From: a virus
Reading direction: 5' to 3' (one strand)
DNA: 64,000 nucleotides
IMG/VR virus record: IMGVR_UViG_3300030419_006925
Location: 1 to 64,000 of that record
Part shown: one piece after another, positions 24,344 through 35,068 of the stretch
Numbering within the stretch: position 1 is the stretch's first letter
How the letters are laid out: the number at the start of each line of letters is the position of its first letter
Program-made: the position numbers and the translations under genes
Notes under the pieces: generated by a model
Told to the model about the DNA's origin: nothing
Database searches by the model: none
Seen by the model: the letters and a program-made list of their open reading frames with translations, nothing else

Positions 24344-27300
24344 TTATTTTAGCAACACATCAACATCAATTCTAACTAGCTCTACAATGGATAAATAATC
24401 ATACGGCCAATTATAGCTAATCTCGAAACCATCTTTTGTTACCACATTATCAAATATCTGTGAAGTTGTTCCATCAATCTGGTCTGCCACCATATCATAA
24501 TAATCGTGCATACCACGCTGCTTCACCTTAAACACCATCCATCGAAGGTGGTCGTTCTTTAAAATTTCTTTGTTGATCATTTCGTTATCAGACAAATTGT
24601 GAGCAACTGAGTGTTTTTGTATCGAGGCTTTTTTATAATTTCTTGGCGCTAAGTTCTGCCACATATAGTTCAGGTCGTCTTTGTCGAATTCATATTTGAA
24701 TTCAAAAACATACATAGCAATAGCATCAATATCTTCATTTCTAACAAAATCAAATTGTGGCGGGAATACATACTTTTCTCTAACCAATCTTTCTAGATTT
24801 CTAATCGACTGGCCAGCGACCGTTGTGGAATCTCCCGCCGTGGTGCCGGGGTATCCCTCAAGGGCGGCACGAACTCGCGATGGGGGAATTTGAATAAATT
24901 TCTTCCTATATTTTCTATCTATCGAAGCCTCTTTGTTAATTCTTTCCAACTCAACCTGCTCGACCTCATCAATAACGTATGGTATCGCAACAACGGCTTC
25001 CCAAACTGTTTGTTTCTTTTTCAATACTCCAAGCTTTCTTGTACTGTTCTCGCGATCAAAGCCCAACAAGTTAGATAAGGATTTAACACGTTTGTAGAGT
25101 GAAGAATTTTTTGCGAGATCGGAGATATCATAATCATTGTAAATGCTAGCCGATAACGTCATTTCATAATGAAATTTCAACCAACTTTCTGGAATGTCTG
25201 TTATTCCAAACTTAATGCCTTTGCTTGGATCATCGATGACCTTTCCAAACTGATGCCACATACCAACAGGAGTTGAAGTGGCACCATAGGTTGGCTGTGT
25301 CGGGGACGCGTCTGTGAAGTCGGCCATGGGGGTTTCCCATTTTGGCTGGATAACCCATCTTTTGCCAACAGCTTTGTTGGTTGTATTCCTTGGGTTACCA
25401 AACTGATCTCTCTCTGCTTCAAGCACTCTCTCCACACCAAACAGATTAAAGGCAGAACTTAGTTGCATAGAATTAACATCAATTCTATATCCATCATAAA
25501 TTGATGGAATAGTTTTATCTCCGCTAGGCTGAATTGGGCCATATGAGGCGCTGCGAGAAGACTCTACTGGCAACAATACCGGCTGATGGGGGTCGCCGGC
25601 TGCGGATGCAGTCAATTTGAGACGGTATCCTGAATCAAATCTGCGGTATGAAACTTTCGTTTCAGCCAATATTCTTTCCAGTGAATATGCATCCGAAACT
25701 GCTTTTCCATCATCCACATGTGGGCGGAAAACCAAATCGACGCGTGCCATTCCATCAAAGTAAGGAGGAGTAAATGCTCCGTTATATCCACTAAAACTGT
25801 CTCTAGCGGATCTTAAGAATGGCGATAGCAGGGCGCCGGATCCAGTTGGGCGGCCGGCGCAGTCTGGACCGAAAGCCGACACTCGATTATACATCGTGTA
25901 TGTCTGCTTAAATCCATTTGAGCCTGTGAATCTTGAAGGAAACTGTTCTGGGCGCCACGTGCCGCGGCCGGTGTTACCATTCGAGGCGCAAACTTTTACG
26001 CCGCGGCGGCCATAATATCCATTCTGTTCGTCGTTGTGATCGTATTCCTGATGGTAATATAACTTACCATTGTGGGAAGGCTCAATCCAAATTCGTCCCA
26101 TATATACCGAACCGCTGGGAAATCTAAGATCGTCTGGTACTACTTTGGACCTTAGCGATGTTAAGCCCCCATCTTCCAAGAAAAAGTTTGGAACAGCGCC
26201 GAAGAAGTTTCTTGCTTTTAATTCATATAATTTCTCACTACCTCCCATGGTCATCGAAGCAGTGATCACGTGTCGCGCGCTGCCATTTTGCGGGTTCGTA
26301 ACTGCCTGTACATCAGCGCCAGTCACCGCAAAACTCATTGACGGATGTGATTCCATTTCCACTATTCCCAATTCTGCCATATGTTGTTGTGGGTTAATGA
26401 TGGTCTCAAACGGAAGTCGCTTGTCCCAATACATGCCACCATTATATCCCTCCGGCGTAGCAGATGCAACACAGCCAGTGATCGACAAGGCCCAGTTATT
26501 ATCAGCACTAGCGGAGCCGTACCACTCTCTTTGTACTTTATCGTTGTCGGTGATTATTGGATAATCGACTGCAATTCCCGATTTAATTGAATTGTAAAGA
26601 ATGCCCGGAGAAAACAGGGGGTCTATTATTGGCTTGAGCCAGCCCGGGTAATAACGGAACGCATCGCGTCCGGACAATGTAAAGTCGTCTCCGCCATATG
26701 CTGGGCGGGATGAAACTTGCAACTGATCCGCAAAAGATCTAGAGAATGCTGAGACTAAATCAATTGTTGCGTCGGCCGGGTAGAAGCCCCTATATGGGTT
26801 ATATTTGATGGCAGCCTCGCAAGTCATTTTAATTTCTTCTGCTTGCAAGACTGTGTCTCTTGTTGTTCCGAGCAGTGTCCAGAAATCAGTGTTGGAATAG
26901 TCAATATAAAAATCCGATCCACTGCTGGCGATTGGTCTAATATATCTACGCGGGTTGTCACCTTTATCGCGTTGGAAGGAGCTTGTTCCGGCAGGGTTTG
27001 TGCCGGGAATTTCAAAAACATCGAACTTGTGGTAAGGGTTTATTCCATATTTTAAATACGACTCTACGTGCTCGCTAATTCTATATTCAGGTACAATGTT
27101 GAAACCTCTTGCTATTAGCTTTAAATCTGCACGGAAATCATCATAATTGTCATACCACGGAGCAGATGCCGAAACAACAAACGAGCCCGTACTTTCAAAT
27201 ATTCCAGATTGATCGGGAGCATCCCACGCAGCCTCGCCGGCGTAAGGTTGAATTTTATTGGCGGTAGCAAATATATCTTGTGTCTTGGCCGCATGGCCGA

Positions 27301-30300
27301 CTGCAGATAATGCTGATGGCTGGGGGGCATACGAGGGCGCTACCGACGTCGGGGTACCAAGCACATGCTTTCTGGCATACAGTGCACTGGGAGCCATCCA
27401 CTCATGGGGAGCAGGTACTCCATTTGAGGCGCTTGGGGTGATTGTCTTATAGCCCCACCATGTATTTTGTAATTCTCCCGATTTGGTTCGTCTATTAATG
27501 TTGCCAGAATGGGTTGTGCCAGTTAGTATTGTTGTTCTTGTCAAAAAGTCCTCTGGCGGATCTAGCGGCCATAGGCTCTGCGATACAAGGGACTGCCAGC
27601 CAGTCATGTCGCGGGATATACCAAATGAATTCAAGGGCCATTCGATGCCCGGCGCATATGTGGGGAGGCGATCGGTGGCGCTGTCGCGCCAAAATTCATT
27701 GAGGTATCCAACGCGCGTTGCGGATCTCGAAAGAAATTCATTTCTCATTGATGGAAAAACATTCTGTGAGTATAATATCCAATTCAATTTGTATCCGGGG
27801 GTCTTGGTGATTGCAATCACATCTTTTAGGGGAGTCTGTATCCCGTGTGGATTAACATTTGCGAACTCGTTCATCGCCGTTTCGTTAAAGAAGTTTGTTT
27901 CATTTGTGTGAATGGCTTTTAATGTTATGTTGTTTTCTTCGCCAACTTTACTAGCCATGCTAGCCGGCGCATCGAAATTAATATAACTGGGCCGGCCCTT
28001 TAGGGAAAGCGGCGGCATTCTAAATTCACGAAGTTTAAGTGAGGAGCCGGTGACACATCTCAGTACATTCAATTTCTTTTCGTGTCTTAATATGGGATGT
28101 TCTTGTTGTCTAAATTTTTTCCACGTCCAGCCGTATTGATATCCTCTTCTTGTCAACAAGAGGTTCAAGTATGAAGTGTTTGCTTGGTGAACGTTGCCAC
28201 TAGCAGAGTGAACCAAATACTGACTTGAATAAAGCGACTCATCTGGCGCCTTAGTATCTATAATAACGTTTGGAAGCTTGGGGGCGCCTAGGCGCGCTGG
28301 GTATTGAGAAAGGGTGTTATTCGCTATGTTCGCTTCGGTGAAAATGTGACCAAGTGTATTGTAAATTGTGCCGTCAGATACTGACTTGCCGAAATCGTCA
28401 CGGCGGCCGGAGCGGCCGTGTACGGGATCCAGCGTCAACAAATTAAGAACGTTACACGATTGAAATTTTGATGTCGTTCGATCTCCGCGCGTGGGAGATC
28501 CTGTAATATCTGATTGTGTTACAAAGTTATAATATGACTCAAATCCGGTGGAGGCGCTGAAAAATGGCATTCTTTCGGGATCCCAAGTGTTTTGGCGGCC
28601 GGCATATCTGAGATTGTCCGGATCTGACAGGGACTGGGTAATCCAGCGATACTGTTTGTCGGTTCGGGGAATTACATGCTGGATGTTATAATTGTCATAT
28701 ATTGATTCACAAGTATTAAACGTATATGAAGAACTATAGTGATCGAGCGTAGGTGTGCAGCCGGCTGGCACCCCACCAGTGCCATATTTCAAGCCTGTAT
28801 CATTTGAAGAATGAGAATACACAATCGCCATGGCATGATTATCGTCTTCGACTTGATTCTTGATAGAGTAAGTAAACATATCGTTATTTCCGATAGTTTC
28901 AGAATCATTGGTTCCATCTCCCATACGATACCACCCGACAATGGATGCTGATGCGTATGTGCTAGCCGTTAAATCACAGGGAACTCCGGAATTATATATG
29001 CTGGTAACTTCCGATGCCTGCAGTGCCCCACTGAAGAATGAAACATCAGTCATGGCGCCCGTGAATTCATATGAGCCGGGCGTGGGGTGAGTACCAATAA
29101 GAACCGTACCTTCAACATCCAAGGGAGCGTAGTTTCTAAAGTTGTTCTGTGTGGCGTCCATTTCTCCGATTCGAGCATAGGCATCTCCGGAGGCTGACAC
29201 AACCTGACTAACGCCGTTGACGTAAATCGACGGCTTTGTAATAGTGTCGTCCGTCCAGCCCGGGGTCGAGCCAGATGATAGCGCATTGTATGCAGATGCA
29301 GAAAAGACGACAACAATGTGATTCCAAGATTCGGTCACAACGGACGCGCTAAGCTGTTGGAATTGCACTGTTCTATTGTTGTTGTTCCCGTCGGTAGTTC
29401 GCAAGTCCATTCTGACATACGTGGTTCCGGGTACGCCGGGGGCGCTCTGATCTGCAAGAGCTTGTTGTCCCAGATATATATGAATACCCGGATTTGAAGC
29501 GTAATAGCCAATACTGAGCAAGGTGTTTGAGATGTTGGGCCTGCTCACCGGCGTGCCAGTACGCATATACGTAGGCCAGACCCACATGGCAACTGACCAT
29601 TGGGCCGGTCCATTTTGCCCATCATACAAGAATTTGCTCTTATATGTGCTTCCCGTAATTAAGAAGCCGGATCCCTTGGGCGTTGTATCTGTATATGGCC
29701 ATTCGACTGCAGAAGTGTTCGTCAAGTGTGAGCCAGAGTAAACTGGCGTAATTGTTTCAGTTCTGGTTACTATTCTTTTGTTGTTCCTGTGTATTTTGTG
29801 GAATCCCGGCAACTCTTCGTAGGTTGCCCCGGGGGTAGAAACATGTAACGAATCGCGTCCGAATCTTGCTGTGTGTCTAGCGAGATGAGAATATAGGCCA
29901 TAATCTTTATCATGAATATCTCGAACGCGAGATAGGGACGGCGTTCCGCCGGCAGGTTCGGATTCAGATCCGGAGGGCCCTTGTGATGGTTTTTTAACTG
30001 ATAAGTTTCGATACGAAATGCAGTTGTAGGGAGAGTATTCTCCTCCCTTGAAGTCTTGGTAGCCGCGTGATTGCACCTCGATTCCACCGGGAGCGCTGAA
30101 TCTGTTAACAATTACGCTCTTATTAACCGTTCCCGTTAAATATCCTGTATCATAATCATCAACAAACTTAAAGTGTCCTTCCTGTTCGCGATGTACATCT
30201 AATATGGTTCGCACATTTGTGGTGCTGTTAACATTACTGAGTTGATCTGGCAAGGTTGGCTGGTTTTCCACAAATTGCCGGGGATTATTATACCGACCAC

Positions 30301-33300
30301 CAATGCTTACGATCTCATGTACTTCTCTATAATTTCCAATTGGACCATAATGCATTTGAGAAGGATAGCTTGTGGACGCGTCCATGGAACTAGTCACCAT
30401 GCGAATATTTTTGATATTTACCGGCCTCTTGGCTATTGCATCTCGATATAAATAAGCCTTTGGAAATGGTGCATGTGGATAAGGCTCAGAATGATCGGAG
30501 ACTCTCAAATCCGGAGGAGGATAATCTGGACCGACCATACCAATCGCACCACTGACATTCAGGTCTCGGGAGCCATGGAGGCCACTGCTTCCGGGTCGGG
30601 TACCGAGTAGAATTTTCCACGCTTCGGGGCGGGACGTCGTACTATCTGAGCCCTCATTCAGAGGGATGTGTCTCGATTGATGGCCGCCAACATATCTTTC
30701 AGTAAAGGGCCCTTGCATTGGCTTTTCTAACTGGGGCCCGTAGACATCGTTGTGAAGATTGGTGATCTCAATGCTTCCTGATACTAAGTGAACTACCTCT
30801 TTATTAAATCCGGATTCAACCGAGGAACTCATTATATTAAAAGGAAAAGCAATTGAGGACTTGACATTCTTGTAGCCTATTCCGCTTTCCCAATCGCGGC
30901 CATGTTGTACTTTGAAGACTCTTTTAAATTTTCTTATTTTATTTTTAGGTAAAGTTTCATCATTAAATTCTCTTGGAGATACCCGATCTCTAGTCAGTGC
31001 AAGAAGAACATTTGTGGGTACATAAATATTATTGTTCGTGCTCACGGGTCCGCCGGGCTTTAGGGCGGTAAACGTATAATCAAGACTCTTTTGTGGTTCA
31101 AAATTTACACCGCCTTTGATTGTTTGCGTTGTTCCCCTAGAGGACGGACTCTCTGTTGTTCGATTCGCATACGGATTCTCTATCGTAAAACTCACAGGGC
31201 CGCCAAGGGCTCGGCGCTTAAAGAGATCTTTTGTGTATTTTGTTCCGTCGGCCAACGATGTGACCAGCGCGCTGGAGGACAATCGCGGCGATGAATATAT
31301 TACGTCTCTGTAAATATCTCTATGAGAGTCGATGATTATATCACCGCTTGTTATTTCTTCTGCGCTGGCGCTGGCCCGGGCTCTCCAAAATTCTGGTCGT
31401 ACTGTTGCATCCCGAGGCGAGGAGGGTACCGGAGAAGAGCCGCGGAGCCAATTGTAGCTCTGTTCTATAATTCCGCCCATTGATGCATCAACTTCGGCGT
31501 CATGACTGTCGATCATCGGTAAACGAGATTGGTATTTGTTTCTTTCTAACACATGGCTTTCAATAACGTTTTTAACTTCTGGTATGAAGTCGGAAGATGC
31601 CGGCACCATTTGTTCTATTATCTCGGTTATCGAATCATCAAACCATTTGTAATATTCTATATATTTTTCAACTTCGGCGACGTCAGACACCCTTCTAAAG
31701 AACATCTGTCTCAGTTTTTCAAGATCTTTATATCGATCACGATATCTGTTAACCGGCGCGCCAATAAGATTATGGAAGTCGGTTACGCCAGCAAAAAAAG
31801 ACAACATTTCTTCAGAAATTGACGCGTACAAGCTTTTTTCGATTGAGTAGATAAAATTAGGAATAATCTCCTCACGCTTCAAGTTCTGGAACATCACGTC
31901 TTCGTCGGAAAAGATTTGCACCATATCCGAAGCAACAGCTTGTTCTGGATCAATAAACTTATATGTATTAATGGCTCTCTTGTCAACTACATCGCTGGAA
32001 GATGTTGAAAAATCGTATCCCAAGCCATCGTATTGGTAGCCAGAAATCATACCCAATTCGCCAAAATTATCTCGTGTCTCTTGGGAGCCTGAACTAAAAT
32101 CTTGTACAATAAACTGTCCTATATTGTCTGAAGAGGTTACATTTAGGAAGTTCCAATTCAAAGCCAAAGTGTCTCTATTTCTAGGCGTGTAACCCCAACC
32201 GGCCTGATCGTCTCCGTCACCAGCACTTCCAGAATACAATGCTGTAATGTGCTGGTAGGAGCCCGAAATTCCGATGTTTTCGGGATCCAGTGCGTGTTGC
32301 AACAGCGAATTGTTGTCGATATATTTGGCCCAATACTTCGTGGAAGATATCAAAACATCCGACGGATGAACCACTGCTCCCGTTAAATCATTACGATGTG
32401 CACCAACGAACAGTCGCTTAGCTGCTCTGACAAAGTTTTGTCCTAAAGTTGAATCTATTGAAGCGCTAACTGTAAATGATCTATGGAGGTCCGCATTTCG
32501 CGGGTTGTATCCAGTAAACACAACATAATAGCCCTGCTCGCCGGGAGTGGACCAGCCGGCTGGTGTTGTTTCGGCGATGTATATTCGATCACCTTTCTTC
32601 GGCTTAATTCTAAATGACAAGTTCCAAAGCTCATTGTTGTATACATCAGAATAGGTGCTGCTTGTTAAAGCGAAACCGTTTCCGTTATTGGCGCCATCAG
32701 GCAGCGATGCGGTTAATTTAAAATATACATCATTCGAACCTTTTACATCTCTAACGGCATAAACATTAAAATTACAATGATTGTCTTGCTGTGGCACAAA
32801 AATGGTGCTGGTGCCGTCCTTGTTGGCGGTGGAGCCTGTGTCAACAGTCGTCATGCCGAATAAGGACGAGGTGTTGAATGATTCGATCTTTCTGTCTAAT
32901 TTTCTATTATGTTTCGAATAGAAGGGGAATATTATATTTGTCTCAACCGTAAATCCGAGCGCATCCTCAATTGGGTTGCGACCATCAGAAGCGGTGCCCA
33001 AGCCGCCAAGGATATATCCAGCCGACTCTGCATTTGTTGAAGATTTTTTCTGGTATATGACCGACCCAGTGTGTTGGCCGTGATTTAGATTTAGACAGTT
33101 ATCTCTCAGTAAGCGTTGCTGCAGATTGTTTCTGAGGATGTATTCATTATTGTTGGATCGTACATTTAATCTCAGCAATTTATCATCAATATTGAAACAC
33201 CTTAAGACATTCCTAATTGATTTTTCGGTACCTTTGGATTTGTACATGCTAGATAAATTGTTGTACAGATTTGTGTAAATTAGGTTTTTTGTTTCAGTGA

Positions 33301-35068
33301 GGTCGTTTTCAAATATTGTGTCCTCGTTTCTGTTTGCAAATTTTTCCAAGACAGTAGAGTCAACAAAAATTTCCGGAGTTAGCAAGCCTAAAGATTGGGG
33401 CAAATGCTCTGCAAATGCGATTGGCTTGTGTGACGCACTTGGATAAGATAGATGCCTTAATTTTGGTACTTCCGAAATTTGTAAATACAGTTTATCAAAA
33501 TATGTTCCAACTATATGAGACATATACTTAAGATCGGAATTCTCCTCTTCTGAATCTTCATCCAAGATCCAACCCGGCATTAAGCCAAGAAACGATGAGT
33601 TGTTGTTATAATCGTGAGTTGTTCCGGTTATCTCCAGCACTTCCGATAAGTTTTTTACATCTGGATGATTTTCGTAAATAATTGGATCGTGGTATTCTTT
33701 CGACGCTGCACTGGCGGAAACAATCGCCGAACCTGTGTTTCTGGAATTTGTTCCATAGCCAGTCCAAATGCCATTTGTAACTCGGCCGGCATAGTCCAGA
33801 ACCACACTATCGACACTAGACGTGCCCGTGATTCCTTCGTTGAATTTATAGTACACTCCAAGAGTTGTGTTGGCAATATCAGTGTTGACGCCGCCGCGGA
33901 TCTGTTGTCGCCAATTACGACCAATCTCTTGGTGGCTTCTCTTTACCTTCCAGTATCTAAATTCATCCATTGACCCACTAAGTCGGCCGGCACCAGCGAC
34001 GGTTGATGAGCCCGAGGGTGAGGTGATCAGGGCTCCTATTCGGGCCCTTGCGTTTTTTGATTTAAGTTCGCCAATATTAAATGTGGCTATATTTTCATCA
34101 TTTAGGTTTCCGTTAACATAAAGTTTAATACAAAAATCACTACCAGAGTTGAACATCGATACTGCATAATGGTTCCAATCTCCAAAGCTAGTTTGTAGAC
34201 TGGAGCTACCTACTTGGGCAGTGACGTGTTTTGTGTTCGGCTGGGCAGCGCCTGATTGGACAGTTACAAGGAACGGCTGTATTCCCTCGATTTCCTCTTC
34301 CGCATCAGTCTCTGGGGCTAAGTTTCCGGTCAACTCGATCGTAATTCGCCCATAATCAGTGCTAGAAGTGTCCTCGTTGTTCCACATATCAAAAACAACT
34401 TGTTTTTTGGTTATTCCATCGCCAATGGAGCCAGTCTTAAGCCAGAATTCCACCGTAACGCCATCATCAAAATTTGCTCTAAGGTTTGATGTTCTCGTAC
34501 CTTTACCATAATCAGATGGAAGACCTTCCGTTTGATATATGTCATCGTCATAAATGTTTGAATTTTGGAACTTGCTGTTATATTCGCTGGGTGTGAGGTG
34601 TTTTATCTGTCCGTCGTTTGTTGAACCTGTGCCCGGGCCACCCTTAAGTTCAATATACTCATTGGTCGTAGGGACGCCATATCCATCTGATGTGACTGAC
34701 GAGACCGCATATCCATCACGAGCAAAAGTGATATATCCGGTTGTTCGGGGGTAGCGATGTTTAAGTATGTATCTTTCAATATCCAAGCATTGATTATAAA
34801 ATTCGTTAATTTCTGCATCAGAGCCATCGTATGGATAGTAGTCTAGGATCCTGTTCATTGCGGATTTATAGTAAAGGCGCGCAGATCCAAATCTAGCAAA
34901 GTTTTCGGGCTTTGAATAATCTATCTGTGGAACGTATCGATCTTGATCAATTTTTACTTGTTCTACATTTCTAGATGATTCAACAGAATCAAACACATCT
35001 TTCTGGTTTGTGTTGCTTAGGTAATTTTTAGATGTGTCAGTTTTTCCGAATAACTTTTTAATACTCAT
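24344..35068 (-). CDS. Giant virion protein (3574 residues) with two LamG-like regions
   Basis: One uninterrupted frame of 10.7 kb, ATG at 35068, overlapping the end of the upstream gene by 11 bases. Residues about 195-395 form a concanavalin/LamG-like fold (VTVEFWLKTGSIGDG, ... CIKLYVNGNL, ... GSMDEFRYWKVKRS). A second lies at about 1815-2030 (QWSVAMWVWPTYMR, SWNHIVVVFSAS, PSIYVNGVSQVV, FTGAMTDVSFFSGAL). Such folds bind glycans or other surface ligands in many proteins. A third weaker beta region follows residue 690. Helical stretches near 560-660 and 1075-1180 may be assembly parts. The C-terminal 400 residues are more helical and charged. The protein follows the baseplate genes and is a good candidate for a huge receptor-binding or tail-fibre protein; adhesion is inferred from the LamG-like folds. 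Confidence 0.8.
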   Translation of the reverse strand: MSIKKLFGKTDTSKNYLSNTNQKDVFDSVESSRNVEQVKIDQDRYVPQIDYSKPENFARFGSARLYYKSAMNRILDYYPYDGSDAEINEFYNQCLDIERYILKHRYPRTTGYITFARDGYAVSSVTSDGYGVPTTNEYIELKGGPGTGSTNDGQIKHLTPSEYNSKFQNSNIYDDDIYQTEGLPSDYGKGTRTSNLRANFDDGVTVEFWLKTGSIGDGITKKQVVFDMWNNEDTSSTDYGRITIELTGNLAPETDAEEEIEGIQPFLVTVQSGAAQPNTKHVTAQVGSSSLQTSFGDWNHYAVSMFNSGSDFCIKLYVNGNLNDENIATFNIGELKSKNARARIGALITSPSGSSTVAGAGRLSGSMDEFRYWKVKRSHQEIGRNWRQQIRGGVNTDIANTTLGVYYKFNEGITGTSSVDSVVLDYAGRVTNGIWTGYGTNSRNTGSAIVSASAASKEYHDPIIYENHPDVKNLSEVLEITGTTHDYNNNSSFLGLMPGWILDEDSEEENSDLKYMSHIVGTYFDKLYLQISEVPKLRHLSYPSASHKPIAFAEHLPQSLGLLTPEIFVDSTVLEKFANRNEDTIFENDLTETKNLIYTNLYNNLSSMYKSKGTEKSIRNVLRCFNIDDKLLRLNVRSNNNEYILRNNLQQRLLRDNCLNLNHGQHTGSVIYQKKSSTNAESAGYILGGLGTASDGRNPIEDALGFTVETNIIFPFYSKHNRKLDRKIESFNTSSLFGMTTVDTGSTANKDGTSTIFVPQQDNHCNFNVYAVRDVKGSNDVYFKLTASLPDGANNGNGFALTSSTYSDVYNNELWNLSFRIKPKKGDRIYIAETTPAGWSTPGEQGYYVVFTGYNPRNADLHRSFTVSASIDSTLGQNFVRAAKRLFVGAHRNDLTGAVVHPSDVLISSTKYWAKYIDNNSLLQHALDPENIGISGSYQHITALYSGSAGDGDDQAGWGYTPRNRDTLALNWNFLNVTSSDNIGQFIVQDFSSGSQETRDNFGELGMISGYQYDGLGYDFSTSSSDVVDKRAINTYKFIDPEQAVASDMVQIFSDEDVMFQNLKREEIIPNFIYSIEKSLYASISEEMLSFFAGVTDFHNLIGAPVNRYRDRYKDLEKLRQMFFRRVSDVAEVEKYIEYYKWFDDSITEIIEQMVPASSDFIPEVKNVIESHVLERNKYQSRLPMIDSHDAEVDASMGGIIEQSYNWLRGSSPVPSSPRDATVRPEFWRARASASAEEITSGDIIIDSHRDIYRDVIYSSPRLSSSALVTSLADGTKYTKDLFKRRALGGPVSFTIENPYANRTTESPSSRGTTQTIKGGVNFEPQKSLDYTFTALKPGGPVSTNNNIYVPTNVLLALTRDRVSPREFNDETLPKNKIRKFKRVFKVQHGRDWESGIGYKNVKSSIAFPFNIMSSSVESGFNKEVVHLVSGSIEITNLHNDVYGPQLEKPMQGPFTERYVGGHQSRHIPLNEGSDSTTSRPEAWKILLGTRPGSSGLHGSRDLNVSGAIGMVGPDYPPPDLRVSDHSEPYPHAPFPKAYLYRDAIAKRPVNIKNIRMVTSSMDASTSYPSQMHYGPIGNYREVHEIVSIGGRYNNPRQFVENQPTLPDQLSNVNSTTNVRTILDVHREQEGHFKFVDDYDTGYLTGTVNKSVIVNRFSAPGGIEVQSRGYQDFKGGEYSPYNCISYRNLSVKKPSQGPSGSESEPAGGTPSLSRVRDIHDKDYGLYSHLARHTARFGRDSLHVSTPGATYEELPGFHKIHRNNKRIVTRTETITPVYSGSHLTNTSAVEWPYTDTTPKGSGFLITGSTYKSKFLYDGQNGPAQWSVAMWVWPTYMRTGTPVSRPNISNTLLSIGYYASNPGIHIYLGQQALADQSAPGVPGTTYVRMDLRTTDGNNNNRTVQFQQLSASVVTESWNHIVVVFSASAYNALSSGSTPGWTDDTITKPSIYVNGVSQVVSASGDAYARIGEMDATQNNFRNYAPLDVEGTVLIGTHPTPGSYEFTGAMTDVSFFSGALQASEVTSIYNSGVPCDLTASTYASASIVGWYRMGDGTNDSETIGNNDMFTYSIKNQVEDDNHAMAIVYSHSSNDTGLKYGTGGVPAGCTPTLDHYSSSYTFNTCESIYDNYNIQHVIPRTDKQYRWITQSLSDPDNLRYAGRQNTWDPERMPFFSASTGFESYYNFVTQSDITGSPTRGDRTTSKFQSCNVLNLLTLDPVHGRSGRRDDFGKSVSDGTIYNTLGHIFTEANIANNTLSQYPARLGAPKLPNVIIDTKAPDESLYSSQYLVHSASGNVHQANTSYLNLLLTRRGYQYGWTWKKFRQQEHPILRHEKKLNVLRCVTGSSLKLREFRMPPLSLKGRPSYINFDAPASMASKVGEENNITLKAIHTNETNFFNETAMNEFANVNPHGIQTPLKDVIAITKTPGYKLNWILYSQNVFPSMRNEFLSRSATRVGYLNEFWRDSATDRLPTYAPGIEWPLNSFGISRDMTGWQSLVSQSLWPLDPPEDFLTRTTILTGTTHSGNINRRTKSGELQNTWWGYKTITPSASNGVPAPHEWMAPSALYARKHVLGTPTSVAPSYAPQPSALSAVGHAAKTQDIFATANKIQPYAGEAAWDAPDQSGIFESTGSFVVSASAPWYDNYDDFRADLKLIARGFNIVPEYRISEHVESYLKYGINPYHKFDVFEIPGTNPAGTSSFQRDKGDNPRRYIRPIASSGSDFYIDYSNTDFWTLLGTTRDTVLQAEEIKMTCEAAIKYNPYRGFYPADATIDLVSAFSRSFADQLQVSSRPAYGGDDFTLSGRDAFRYYPGWLKPIIDPLFSPGILYNSIKSGIAVDYPIITDNDKVQREWYGSASADNNWALSITGCVASATPEGYNGGMYWDKRLPFETIINPQQHMAELGIVEMESHPSMSFAVTGADVQAVTNPQNGSARHVITASMTMGGSEKLYELKARNFFGAVPNFFLEDGGLTSLRSKVVPDDLRFPSGSVYMGRIWIEPSHNGKLYYHQEYDHNDEQNGYYGRRGVKVCASNGNTGRGTWRPEQFPSRFTGSNGFKQTYTMYNRVSAFGPDCAGRPTGSGALLSPFLRSARDSFSGYNGAFTPPYFDGMARVDLVFRPHVDDGKAVSDAYSLERILAETKVSYRRFDSGYRLKLTASAAGDPHQPVLLPVESSRSASYGPIQPSGDKTIPSIYDGYRIDVNSMQLSSAFNLFGVERVLEAERDQFGNPRNTTNKAVGKRWVIQPKWETPMADFTDASPTQPTYGATSTPVGMWHQFGKVIDDPSKGIKFGITDIPESWLKFHYEMTLSASIYNDYDISDLAKNSSLYKRVKSLSNLLGFDRENSTRKLGVLKKKQTVWEAVVAIPYVIDEVEQVELERINKEASIDRKYRKKFIQIPPSRVRAALEGYPGTTAGDSTTVAGQSIRNLERLVREKYVFPPQFDFVRNEDIDAIAMYVFEFKYEFDKDDLNYMWQNLAPRNYKKASIQKHSVAHNLSDNEMINKEILKNDHLRWMVFKVKQRGMHDYYDMVADQIDGTTSQIFDNVVTKDGFEISYNWPYDYLSIVELVRIDVDVLLK

